NCBI GenBank assembly: GCA_045657625.1
Contig: JAZOTM010000022.1
Location: forward strand, 1 to 21,305
Direction of reading: 5' to 3'
DNA: 21,305 nucleotides
Origin: JAZOTM01 sp045657625
GTDB taxonomy: Bacteria; Bacillota; Clostridia; Lachnospirales; Lachnospiraceae
Numbering within the stretch: the stretch's first letter is position 1; each line of letters starts with the position of its first letter. A model generated the notes under the pieces. The model made no database searches. It saw only the letters and a list, made by a program, of their open reading frames with translations, and was not told where the DNA came from. The position numbers and the translations under genes are program-made. Below, piece by piece: positions 6,224 to 14,390 of the stretch.

Positions 6224-7225
6224 TTACTCCTCACCAATTGTTTTTTCAAACAATGTTGTTAATGCCAAAGTATTGTTCACAAGGCTTCCCAATGCCATCT
6301 TCTGTTGGTCATCAAATCCGGTGTAGTCTTTTCCATACATTGCCAGGCATTCCTTAAAAGAACTGTTCAATCCGGCTTTCAGCTGTACTGTCTCATCCAA
6401 AAGAGCCTTAATACTTGCATCGAGTTCTTTAATCTGCTCGGTATTCTTTTTCACCTTTTCGATTTCTTCGTTCTTTTCTGCATTAAGCTTCGTTCTCTTC
6501 TTAGCAAATAAAACGATAGAAGACAAAAGTGTTGCGCCGGCGATTGTCCAGCCTACCGGACCCGCAAGTGCCAAAAGAGCATTCCCTGCTGCCATACCGC
6601 CACCACCAGCTGCAACTGCGCCGCCACCTAACCAGGCTAATGCTGCATTTGTTGCTGCAGCACCGGATAAAGTGGATATCGCCGCTCCGGTAGATGCTGT
6701 ACCAAAAGTCGTTGCAATCCACATTGCTGCCGTCGGTGCCATAAATGCGACTGATGCACCTGCTGCAATTCCTGCTCCAGCCCCTCCGGCTGCAGTTCTG
6801 GCAGCATTCAATTCACGCTCCGCAAAATCGCAGGCATCTTGGAACTCTTTCCGTTGCATATCGATAGTCGCAAACTGGTCTTCAAATTCCTTTGGTGTAT
6901 TTGCAATGCTATTTACCAAAGCCTCTACGTTATCAATCACATCCACGGAACGACTGCGTTCCACAAAAAGACGCACACCCTTATCGTTCATAAGGGTGTA
7001 TGCATCATTGTAATTTGTAATCTCCGCCTCAAGCATACGATCAAGTTCCGTGAGTTTATCGTTAATATCATCCTTCATCTTGATGGCTGCATCTTTTGCT
7101 TCGATACTTTTTTCCTTGATTGCGGTTCCGGTTTTTTCCATGGAACTTTTAATCGCATCTGTATCGATTTTTTCAACATTCTCGTTTATTGTATTTTTTA
7201 TGGAATCAAATAGATTATTAGACAT
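6224..7225 (-). CDS. Coiled-coil protein with a central Gly/Ala-rich hydrophobic hairpin (possible pore-forming or membrane-remodelling protein)
   Basis: 333 residues from the ATG at 7225, which has AGGAGG 6 nt upstream. Three parts are visible: a charged helical N-terminus (residues 1-140, KTGTAIKEKSIEAKDAAIK…); a 100-residue Gly/Ala-rich hydrophobic core (about 142-241) with glycine-zipper runs such as GGGAVAAGGGGMAAG and a clear membrane-spanning stretch near 221-241; and a second coiled coil (about 242-290, Glu/Lys heptads). There is no signal peptide. This order recalls alpha-helical pore-forming toxins and membrane-hairpin proteins of dynamin-like or immunity modules, but no specific family is recognised. 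It heads an operon with the helical protein and a small hypothetical protein. Confidence 0.65.
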   Translation of the reverse strand: MSNNLFDSIKNTINENVEKIDTDAIKSSMEKTGTAIKEKSIEAKDAAIKMKDDINDKLTELDRMLEAEITNYNDAYTLMNDKGVRLFVERSRSVDVIDNVEALVNSIANTPKEFEDQFATIDMQRKEFQDACDFAERELNAARTAAGGAGAGIAAGASVAFMAPTAAMWIATTFGTASTGAAISTLSGAAATNAALAWLGGGAVAAGGGGMAAGNALLALAGPVGWTIAGATLLSSIVLFAKKRTKLNAEKNEEIEKVKKNTEQIKELDASIKALLDETVQLKAGLNSSFKECLAMYGKDYTGFDDQQKMALGSLVNNTLALTTLFEKTIGEE

Positions 7226-7242
7226 ATATCTCCTCCTAACGT

Positions 7243-7633
7243 CTATGATTGTAATGAATCCCCACAACATCTAATGTTATCACAATGGCAGGCTAATTGC
7301 ATTAAAATTGTATACAATTCAATCAATCTACTCTTGTCAATCTTTCTACGATAGTGTCCACCATCGAACCTGACCAAATAATCGTTTCGTGATTCTGCAT
7401 CCTCAATGGTTGTATATACCTCAATACTTCCGTCGCGGATCAATCCCGGAAATATGCTCAGTCTCCTGTAAACACTGAATCACATATGATTCTGAAGGAT
7501 TGTTTACAAGCGCATACTGGTTCATGCTTTTATCCAATACATCACACGCTGTACTCTGTTCTTCTAATGCATCCGTATAATCAGCACTTTGCAATGTTGC
7601 AGTCTGGGTCTTTATCTCTTCATCACTACTCAT
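7243..7633 (-). pseudogene. Decayed gene with an IEVYTTxEDAExRNDYL-type domain
   Basis: Two overlapping frames read as parts of one protein. The first (ATG at 7633, overlapping the stop of the HTH gene) gives MSSDEEIKTQTATLQ… and ends after PSESYVIQCLQETEHISGI. The second, shifted by one base near 7435, gives LIRDGSIEVYTTIEDAE and SRNDYLVRFDGG. The second stretch is a recognisable C-terminal motif of secreted or lipoprotein-like Firmicute proteins. The first has lost the segment that normally sits between, and the tail after FDGG is again out of frame. A deletion plus frameshifts are therefore likely; no signal peptide remains. Confidence 0.55.
7310..7340 (-). promoter_or_regulatory. Candidate promoter for the coiled-coil module
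   Basis: TTGACA on the minus strand lies near 7335-7340, with TTGTAT or TGTATA 17-18 bp downstream, about 85 bp before the ATG at 7225. It sits inside decayed coding sequence, so it may have become active after the upstream gene was lost. Confidence 0.4.
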
Positions 7634-7955
7634 CCTCTTTGATATCGCTCGCAATTTGCCTTACACGTCTCTCGGAAAGTCCTACAACTCTCGCCATTTC
7701 GGAAGCAGACATATCACCCCGGTGTTCCCTGATGAACTCCTTGGTGTATTCCTTGGAAAACAACCTCTGTGGGAACGTCACATTCATGCCTGAAAAATGC
7801 CTCCATATTTTGTTTACAGCCGCATCCCCAAGTATATCCGCCAATTCGCGATATACTCCGGCATAACGTTCCGGATTGCTTTTCACTTGGTCCACCTCCT
7901 CTTCTGTATAAAATTGTACACTTTTCTTTTTCTTATTGTCCTCTGCTGTTTTCAT
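7626..7955 (-). CDS. Mor-like helix-turn-helix regulator
   Basis: 109 residues. The region LGDAAVNKIWRHFSGM + NVTFPQRLFSKEY resembles the beta-strand linker of Mor transcription-activator-like proteins, and the C-terminal MSASEMARVVGLSERRVRQI is a clear helix-turn-helix. Mor-type proteins activate phage or accessory genes; small chromosomal relatives are common in Clostridia. The start is uncertain. The ATG at 7955 has no binding site, an in-frame GTG at 7886 has GAGGAGG 8 nt upstream, and a separate frame from an ATG at 7995 with GGAGG encodes 20 residues and ends at 7933. The next gene, now decayed, overlaps its stop, so they once formed an operon. Confidence 0.65.
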   Translation of the reverse strand: MKTAEDNKKKKSVQFYTEEEVDQVKSNPERYAGVYRELADILGDAAVNKIWRHFSGMNVTFPQRLFSKEYTKEFIREHRGDMSASEMARVVGLSERRVRQIASDIKEDE

Positions 7956-8032
7956 ATGAAATTTGCATGGGAGGATTTCCGTTACTATTTACCATGCATT
8001 CCTCCTTTCATAACAGCACGTGAATTTTTTAC

Positions 8033-8064
8033 GAAAAAAGAACCCGGTAAATTACCGAGTTCTT
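8033..8064 (-). terminator. Intrinsic terminator of the GH127-ABC operon
   Basis: An 11-bp stem (one T-G pair) with loop AATTT is followed by TTTTTT on the minus strand, 27 bp after the stop of the last permease gene. It closes the sugar operon. Confidence 0.85.
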
Positions 8065-8090
8065 AGGAAAACTATTCAATTGTTTTCTTC

Positions 8091-8990
8091 CTACCCCTTT
8101 ACTGCACCAATCATCACGCCTTTTTCAAAATACTTCTGTACAAAGGGGTATACACATAAAATCGGTACCGTAGAAACAATAATAATGGCATATTTTACCT
8201 GATCAGCAAAAGACTGGGCATAACCACCCTGAACTCCGCTACCACCTTCAAAGGCTTCATTCATTAAAAGAATTCTACGAAGCACAATCTGCAAAGGCTC
8301 ATTGTCTGTATTATTGTTGTAAATCAATGGATTAAAGAAATCATTCCAATGTCCTACCGCATAATATAAAATCAATACCGCAATGACGGCTTTTGATAAA
8401 GGCAACACAATTTTGAAAAAGTAGGTAAAATCTGTACATCCATCCATAATGGCCGCTTCATACAACTCTTCCGGTATAGAATTTTCAATAAAGGTTCTGG
8501 CAATGATCATGTTGTACACATTTAATGCTCCAAAAATAATGAGAATGGTTTTGGTGCTGATTAAACCATAACTGGAAACTGCCATATAAGTAGGCACCAA
8601 GCCGCCATTAAAAAACATGGTAAATACGAAATAAAGCATAATAATGTTTCTGGCCTTAAAGCGTTTTCTGGATAGTGCATAAGCTGCCGGCATGGTAACT
8701 GCCATATTTACCAAGGTACCAAGACTCACGTATAAAATGGTGTTTGCATATCCCTTCCATACACGGCTATCCTGAAATACCTGTGCAAATCCGTAAAGCT
8801 GAATATCTTTAGGCCAAAAGACCACCTTTCCTTGATTTACCAAATCAGAATTACTGATGGATGCAATCACTACAAACCAAAGCGGATATAAAACAATGAT
8901 AAAAACAAAAATACTAAGCACTATAACTGCAATTTCAAAAATTTTATCTTCCAAAGGTTTTGTTTTAATTTTGTTAATTTCTTTTGCCAT
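8091..8990 (-). CDS. Sugar ABC transporter permease, LplC/YtcP type (CUT1)
   Basis: 299 residues from the ATG at 8990, which has AAAGGGGGG 7 nt upstream; a longer frame overlaps the previous gene. Six hydrophobic helices are present. The cytoplasmic EAA loop reads EELYEAAIMDGCTDFTYFF and then KIVLPLSKAV, the coupling motif that docks on the ATPase. The ending FEKGVMIGAVKG is typical of the LplC/YtcP branch. It forms the membrane channel together with the permease upstream. No ATP-binding subunit is encoded here, as usual for CUT1 systems that share an MsmX-like ATPase encoded elsewhere. Confidence 0.92.
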   Translation of the reverse strand: MAKEINKIKTKPLEDKIFEIAVIVLSIFVFIIVLYPLWFVVIASISNSDLVNQGKVVFWPKDIQLYGFAQVFQDSRVWKGYANTILYVSLGTLVNMAVTMPAAYALSRKRFKARNIIMLYFVFTMFFNGGLVPTYMAVSSYGLISTKTILIIFGALNVYNMIIARTFIENSIPEELYEAAIMDGCTDFTYFFKIVLPLSKAVIAVLILYYAVGHWNDFFNPLIYNNNTDNEPLQIVLRRILLMNEAFEGGSGVQGGYAQSFADQVKYAIIIVSTVPILCVYPFVQKYFEKGVMIGAVKG

Positions 8991-9006
8991 GACGCGCCCC
9001 CCTTTC

Positions 9007-9954
9007 TTATAATAATCCACTGCCGGTGGTTTTCTTTGAAATCATATTTGTAAACATAAGGAATATAAAGTTGATTACTGTATTAAAGAGGCCCACCGCC
9101 GTAGCAAAACTAAACTGTGCATTTTGAATACCTACCGTATACACATAGGTGGAAATAACCTGAGATGCTCCTAAATTCAAACTGTTTTGCATCAAATAAA
9201 TCTTATCAAAACCTACATTCAAAATATTTCCCATACTTAAAATCAATAAAATCATCATGGTTGGCATAATTGCCGGCAAATCAATATGTATCATGGTTTG
9301 CCATCGGTTGGCTCCATCTATTTTGCAAGCGTCATAAAGCTGGGTATCCACAGAAGAAAGGGCTGCCACATAAATAATACTGTTCCATCCCATACTCTGC
9401 CACACACCTGTAAGTACATATAAAGGAACAAAACTATGCTCAGAACCTAAAATATTGGTAGTCTCCTTCACCCAGTGTAAATTGTGCAAAAGATTTGAAA
9501 TCACGCCGCTACCATTGGAAAACATGACATTTATCATAGAAACCAAAACAACAACAGAAATAAAATATGGAATATAAACGATGGTCTGAACGATGCGTTT
9601 CCATTTTTTGTTTCGAATCTGGTTAATAATCATGGCTAAAATAATAGGTGCCGGGAAACCGATGACAATACTCCAAAAAGAAATTACAAATGTATTTTTC
9701 AATGTTGGCCAAAACATTGGACTTTCAAAATACTGCTTGAAATATTTCAGTCCTGCCCAGTCTCCCCCTAGAAAGCCTTTTGCGAAGCTATAATCCCGAA
9801 AGGCAAGTTGCACCCCATACATGGGAACATAATTAAACAAAAAAATGTAAAGGATACCGGGTAAAAGTAATACCCATAATCTCCAATCTCTTAAAAAATC
9901 CCTTTTTAATGCCCCCTTTTTTCGGGGCTTGGTTATCGTATTTTTCCCTCTCAC
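9007..9954 (-). CDS. Sugar ABC transporter permease, LplB/YteP type (CUT1)
   Basis: 315 residues from the GTG at 9954, chosen because GGAGAGG lies 7 nt upstream; the ATG at 10008 in the same frame is not preceded by a site and would add a basic extension. Six transmembrane helices follow a basic cytoplasmic N-terminus (TKPRKKGALKRDF). The start of the first helix, LWVLLLPGILYIFLFNYVPM, and the EAA loop YDACKIDGANRWQTMIHI are diagnostic for the LplB family. It pairs with the LplC-type permease 16 bp downstream. A stem-loop separates it from the solute-binding protein gene. Confidence 0.92.
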   Translation of the reverse strand: MRGKNTITKPRKKGALKRDFLRDWRLWVLLLPGILYIFLFNYVPMYGVQLAFRDYSFAKGFLGGDWAGLKYFKQYFESPMFWPTLKNTFVISFWSIVIGFPAPIILAMIINQIRNKKWKRIVQTIVYIPYFISVVVLVSMINVMFSNGSGVISNLLHNLHWVKETTNILGSEHSFVPLYVLTGVWQSMGWNSIIYVAALSSVDTQLYDACKIDGANRWQTMIHIDLPAIMPTMMILLILSMGNILNVGFDKIYLMQNSLNLGASQVISTYVYTVGIQNAQFSFATAVGLFNTVINFIFLMFTNMISKKTTGSGLL

Positions 9955-10032
9955 AGTATATCCTCTCCTTTTCCTTGCATATTTACTCCATAAGAAATCC
10001 CCCATCATTTCTCATGGAGTAAATATTTGCAA

Positions 10033-10057
10033 CTACCGGGCCAGATCAGCCCGGCAG
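10033..10057 (-). other. Intercistronic stem-loop between binding protein and permeases
   Basis: CTGCCGGGC / GCCCGGTAG form a 9-bp stem with a 7-nt loop and no following T tract, within the 186-bp gap between the two genes. Such stems often protect the 3' end of the binding-protein mRNA and give it higher expression than the permeases. Confidence 0.6.
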
Positions 10058-10140
10058 CCACAAATTTTCTTTTACCTCTAATCCATTACTACTTTCGCGT
10101 TGAAATACTTCATTATTTCGAAGCTATTATTTCGATGTTC

Positions 10141-11760
10141 TTATTTTGATGCAATATAGGTGTCATATGCCGCCTGCCTAATTGCAAGTACCTCAGAAAG
10201 ACCCGCTGCTTCTACAGATGCCACATAAGAATCCCAATCTGCATCAATGTCAGATTCTCCCGTAAGCCACAAAGACCAATAATTATTGGTAATATTTGAA
10301 ATATTTGCCTGATCCATAGCCATGGTATTCTGATCTGCTTCTGAATACTTCATGAACATTACCGGATAATAATCATCAGAATCTGCAACGTCATCCAGAA
10401 CGTCGGCATAGATTTCTCTCTCATTTGTTGCATTGGTCATGTCTTGAGACATTTCAATTTCTATATCCTGACGGATGTACATAGGACCCCAATCGGCCAT
10501 AGTGCTGGTCCATTTCCAAGTACCTGCATCTACAGAAGTATCCAGTGGATCCAGTACCTTATAGGTGTTGTCATCAACCTTCTCCACACAACCATCGGTA
10601 ATACCTCCAAACAATACCTGTACGGAAGTATCCTGGCTATAGAATTCATCCAAGAAACGCATTGCTGCATCTTTGTCAGAGCAATTTGCACTCATAGCAA
10701 CTCTATTTGAAGAGAGGTTCAGACCTGTATAATCATATGGCCAGGTTGCTTCATATGTATTTTCATCCACATCCCAGGTAAGAGGACCAAAGCTTACATA
10801 CTCATCAGCAAGTTCTGTACCAAACTTATCTGTTTCTTCCCATCCAAAGGTAACACCAACCAAAGCATTACCATCTTCATCACCGCGTGATAATGACTGG
10901 AAAGCAGAATAATCATTGGTAATGGCATTTTCATTAATAAGTCCTTCACTATAAAGTTCTGCACAATACTTGATGAAATTCTTATATCTTTCATCGACCG
11001 CATAATTCTTTACTACGCCGTCTTCTACAAAGTATCCATCTACAGCATAATCCGTAAACTGAATTCCGGTAGAACCAAGTAAGTTTACAAGAGAATATGC
11101 GCCGGCAAACCAACCGTTAAAATCCAATGGAATTTCATCTGTGGTATCTCCATTGCCATTTGCATCCTGTGCTTCGAAAGCTTCCAAAACAGTCTGCAGT
11201 TCTGTCAAGGTAGTGGGCACTTCCAGTCCCAAATTATCAAGCCAGGTCTTGTTAATAAACATGGCAGTATTTGTCTCCGGCCATTTTCCCTGGAACTTTG
11301 GCAGGCCATAAATAGCACCTTCTGCCGTGGTGCAAAGTACCTTTGTATCCGGCTGTTCCTCAAACATCGTCTGAATATTGGGTGCATCTGCCTCAATCAA
11401 CTCTGTCATATCCTGGAACAATCCTGCATAGGTGGTATAATCCGAATCAATAGTTGCATTAAAAAGAAGATCCGGAATATCGCCGGATGCAAATCTGGTA
11501 GCCTTTGTGGTATCCCAGTCAGTGTAAATCTGCTCCCATTCAATTTCTACCCCAGCAGCATCCTCAATTTCCTGAAGCCACTCCATGTCATTGATGTCCT
11601 GTGTCAAAGGATGTGATACAATCAATGCCGTAAGCTTTGTCTTGCCATCCGATGTTTTTTCCGGTGCACTTGCTGTTGAGCCACTGCTACTGCCACAACC
11701 GGCAATCATAGACGTAGCCATTACCCCTGCCAACACCGACGCCAAAATACGTTTTTTCAT
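10141..11760 (-). CDS. Extracellular sugar-binding lipoprotein of the ABC transporter (family 1, LplA-like)
   Basis: 539 residues. A lipoprotein signal is clear: MKKR, a hydrophobic stretch and the lipobox IAGC with Cys22, followed by a Ser/Gly linker. The mature part begins TALIVSHPLTQDINDMEWLQEIEDAAG-like, typical of the large (500-560 aa) LplA/YtcQ binding proteins. The tail is acidic and aromatic (NNYWSLWLTGESDID). It would capture an oligosaccharide outside the membrane and deliver it to the two permeases. AGGAGGAGG precedes the ATG and overlaps the stop of the GH127 gene 13 bp away. A GC-rich hairpin after the gene fits high expression. The ligand is inferred from the GH127 neighbour, not from sequence. 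Confidence 0.92.
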   Translation of the reverse strand: MKKRILASVLAGVMATSMIAGCGSSSGSTASAPEKTSDGKTKLTALIVSHPLTQDINDMEWLQEIEDAAGVEIEWEQIYTDWDTTKATRFASGDIPDLLFNATIDSDYTTYAGLFQDMTELIEADAPNIQTMFEEQPDTKVLCTTAEGAIYGLPKFQGKWPETNTAMFINKTWLDNLGLEVPTTLTELQTVLEAFEAQDANGNGDTTDEIPLDFNGWFAGAYSLVNLLGSTGIQFTDYAVDGYFVEDGVVKNYAVDERYKNFIKYCAELYSEGLINENAITNDYSAFQSLSRGDEDGNALVGVTFGWEETDKFGTELADEYVSFGPLTWDVDENTYEATWPYDYTGLNLSSNRVAMSANCSDKDAAMRFLDEFYSQDTSVQVLFGGITDGCVEKVDDNTYKVLDPLDTSVDAGTWKWTSTMADWGPMYIRQDIEIEMSQDMTNATNEREIYADVLDDVADSDDYYPVMFMKYSEADQNTMAMDQANISNITNNYWSLWLTGESDIDADWDSYVASVEAAGLSEVLAIRQAAYDTYIASK

Positions 11761-11773
11761 GTTTTTCCTCCTC

Positions 11774-14050
11774 CTAATTCCCGTTCAAATTCCGGATAAA
11801 TAATTCTCCCAAAATTCTCACGGATTTTGTTTTTTGTTTATTTAGAAATCTCACGTTTATCGTGTTTTTCTCTTTTTCAACCGGGAGCCTATAAGTTTCT
11901 TCATAAAATACCTCTTTGGCTCCCTGCACTTCATGAATTCCAAGAAATTCTCCATCTATTTGAATTTCAACCTCTGCTCCCTTATCTACAGACGTAAAAC
12001 AAACTACCAATTCTGCTGCTTGTTTGGGGGCCTTCATTTCAAAGGAAATCCAACCATCTGTTAAAAGAAGACGTCCTTTTTTTCCATGACAGGTAACAGA
12101 ATCCGTTCTTTCCCCTTTTACTTGATGTGCAAGCTCATACTGATCATTTCCCAAAGGAATTACATCATACTGGGTAGCTAAAAGTTCATGTTTTCGCTCC
12201 TGTTCCAACAAATATGCAGCACTGTCCGCCGAACCTTTTTCAAAAATCACAAAGTAAATTCCATATCGAACCTCATCCTTTAAATAATGCGGAGCAAAAA
12301 GCAGTTTTTTGCCCTCCCCATCTATAAAAAGAAAAGCTTGCTGATTCTCGGTCTTAGAAAACATCTCACATACTTCCTGCATCCAATTCTTTGACTTCTT
12401 TTCCATTAATAAACAATCCGAAATCATCATGCGTCTGGTGGCCACCGAAACATCTACTCCTGTAACTGCAGTCTCCAAGTCATCCGTTCCCAAATCGGCG
12501 CTTAGTACAAAAGGTCCATAGGTAAAGGCCACTGCATATTTATTATCCGGTAAAGAATGAGCCTCAACCGTTTCCTCATAAAAGAAACGAATGCATTCAT
12601 TTCCCTGCCATTTTTTTTGCAAAATATAGTAACCATTTTCTATGGAAACCTGAGCTTCTGCTGCATCTACCACCCGACTGGACTTTGCCCACTGGGGTAT
12701 TCGAACTGCAATTTCCAAGGCTCCTTTCGTTCTAGACAAAACCTGTAATTCAAAAAGAGAACTACGCATCCAGTCCGTCTTAACCTCTATTTCCAGTTGT
12801 TGTTCTTTCCAATGATACCGGGCTGACAGTAATCGATTTAGGTAAATTCTTTTATCCTCAAGAAAAGCAAAATTCTCAGACTGTTTGGTAAAGTTTTCCA
12901 TACCGCTTCCGGTACAACACCAGAACTTGTCGTAGGGTCCGGAGAAAACTTTAAAATACCCGGTACTCATGGGTTGAAAATAGGTTGTCATGCCATTCTT
13001 AGAGTTTTGCGATGATAAAATTGCATTAATAAAAGTCTGCTCATCATAATCGGCATACTTTTTTTCTTTTGTAACCGCAAAAAGAATCCCCGATAATTTC
13101 AACATATTGTATGTATTACAGGTCTCACAATTACAAGCAGTTCTCTCTGCATCCAGGATTTTGGGTTCCCCGAAATGCTCCCATTCACTGTTTCCGCCTG
13201 TGATATAAGTATGATTTTCTATGACTAACTCCCAAAAATTCTTAGCAACCGTAAGGTAAAAATCATCCTTTTGATCGTAATAAACGTAACGTTTTAACGC
13301 TCCAATCACTTTTGGAATAGTAGCATTTGCATGAAGTCCATTTAAAACATCTATTTTTTTGTATAGGCTTTCAAAAAGCTCCATTTCATCAAACATATGA
13401 GCTGCCTTGGCGTATTTTTCATTTTCCGAAATGTGATATGCCTCATACAAAACACCGTTCATGCCTCCATATTCCACCGCAAGAACTGTCTTTTGTGTCT
13501 CGGCATTCCAGGCTAACACTCGATTTGCAATCCAGTCACATAATTTTTGCAGGATGTCATAAGCCATATTACTACCGGTATAGGTATAAGCGGCAATAAG
13601 TCCCTGCAATATTTTATCCATGGTATACCAGGGAACCCATACCGGCTGTTTTTTTTCTACCCGGTCAAAAAGCTCTTCTTTTGAAGCAAACAAATATCCG
13701 GAGGGCGACTGACAATTAACCAATTCTTGAAGTACATATGCCACCCTGTCCAAATACCTCACATCTCTAGATGCTGCCCATCCCTGAGACAAGGCTGTCA
13801 AATAATGACCTAAGGTATGACCTTGAATTTCCGTTTGTTCCCATCCTCCGTATCTGATTTTCTTTGGTTTCAGCCCTGCAGTTTCTCGAAATCCTGCTAA
13901 AAGTCTGTCTGCATCCAAAGACAATAGATACTCTGTTTCCAAGGCAAAACTATGTTCAATATAGGAATCTTTTATCTCTACATTCTGATAATCTAATCGC
14001 TTCAGTAAGTGTCCGGTCTGATTCTTCACGCTATCCTGTAAGTGCATCAA
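11774..14050 (-). CDS. GH127 beta-L-arabinofuranosidase-like enzyme
   Basis: 758 residues without signal peptide, so cytoplasmic. An all-helical (alpha/alpha)6 barrel is expected over about residues 20-420 and beta domains afterwards. The zinc site of GH127 (Glu-x-Cys plus Cys-Cys in HypBA1) is present as E309-T-C311 and C378-C379 in FWCCTGSGMENF; C378 would be the nucleophilic cysteine. E295 in EHFGEP is the candidate acid/base. GYLFAS and the YEAYHISENEKY region are also family-like. The enzyme should remove terminal beta-L-arabinofuranose from arabino-oligosaccharides such as those of hydroxyproline-rich plant proteins. AGGAGG lies 9 nt before a TTG at 14050; an ATG follows at 14047. It heads the operon with the transporter and faces the AraC gene. 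Confidence 0.88.
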   Translation of the reverse strand: MMHLQDSVKNQTGHLLKRLDYQNVEIKDSYIEHSFALETEYLLSLDADRLLAGFRETAGLKPKKIRYGGWEQTEIQGHTLGHYLTALSQGWAASRDVRYLDRVAYVLQELVNCQSPSGYLFASKEELFDRVEKKQPVWVPWYTMDKILQGLIAAYTYTGSNMAYDILQKLCDWIANRVLAWNAETQKTVLAVEYGGMNGVLYEAYHISENEKYAKAAHMFDEMELFESLYKKIDVLNGLHANATIPKVIGALKRYVYYDQKDDFYLTVAKNFWELVIENHTYITGGNSEWEHFGEPKILDAERTACNCETCNTYNMLKLSGILFAVTKEKKYADYDEQTFINAILSSQNSKNGMTTYFQPMSTGYFKVFSGPYDKFWCCTGSGMENFTKQSENFAFLEDKRIYLNRLLSARYHWKEQQLEIEVKTDWMRSSLFELQVLSRTKGALEIAVRIPQWAKSSRVVDAAEAQVSIENGYYILQKKWQGNECIRFFYEETVEAHSLPDNKYAVAFTYGPFVLSADLGTDDLETAVTGVDVSVATRRMMISDCLLMEKKSKNWMQEVCEMFSKTENQQAFLFIDGEGKKLLFAPHYLKDEVRYGIYFVIFEKGSADSAAYLLEQERKHELLATQYDVIPLGNDQYELAHQVKGERTDSVTCHGKKGRLLLTDGWISFEMKAPKQAAELVVCFTSVDKGAEVEIQIDGEFLGIHEVQGAKEVFYEETYRLPVEKEKNTINVRFLNKQKTKSVRILGELFIRNLNGN

Positions 14051-14085
14051 CGCTTACATCCTCCTCGCTCCTTCATTTGCTTTGC

Positions 14086-14114
14086 ATTATAAGAAGCAAA
14101 AAAATTTTTGAAAA
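14086..14114 (-). promoter_or_regulatory. Promoter of the GH127-ABC operon
   Basis: A perfect TATAAT (14086-14091) is spaced 17 bp from a poor -35, TTTTCA (14109-14114), on the minus strand. A weak -35 with an upstream box fits activation by the divergent AraC protein. Confidence 0.65.
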
Positions 14115-14132
14115 TGGGAAAAAACTATATTT

Positions 14133-14336
14133 GGTGTAAAAAAGTAATATCTTGTTGTTAGGCAATTACATCAAATTACAAATTCACACTGAATATTTCT
14201 TTTTTACACTTTTTATCTTTTTCATTTTTGGCTGAAATTTAGGGAATTCCTAAAGAAAAAATATTTTTTGTCTTTTCGTTAGATTTGGTGTCATTTGGTT
14301 CGTTTTTTGTAAATAGTAGCCAAACTTTTTTACACC
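14133..14336. promoter_or_regulatory. Three GTGTAAAAAAG boxes in the divergent region (candidate AraC sites)
   Basis: The 340-bp gap between the GH127 and AraC starts contains three copies of one motif. GGTGTAAAAAAGT is at 14133-14145 on the plus strand, AAAAGTGTAAAAAAG at 14199-14213 on the minus strand, and GGTGTAAAAAAGT at 14324-14336 on the minus strand. The first and third are identical 13-mers in opposite orientation. The first ends about 20 bp upstream of the GH127 -35. A related ATTTGGTGTCA lies at 14283-14293. Otherwise this gap is A/T tracts with no gene. Confidence 0.6.
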
Positions 14337-14390
14337 TTTTAAGTAACTTTGACGATTCCGCTTTCAATCTTTTTATTCCATAATTAATTT

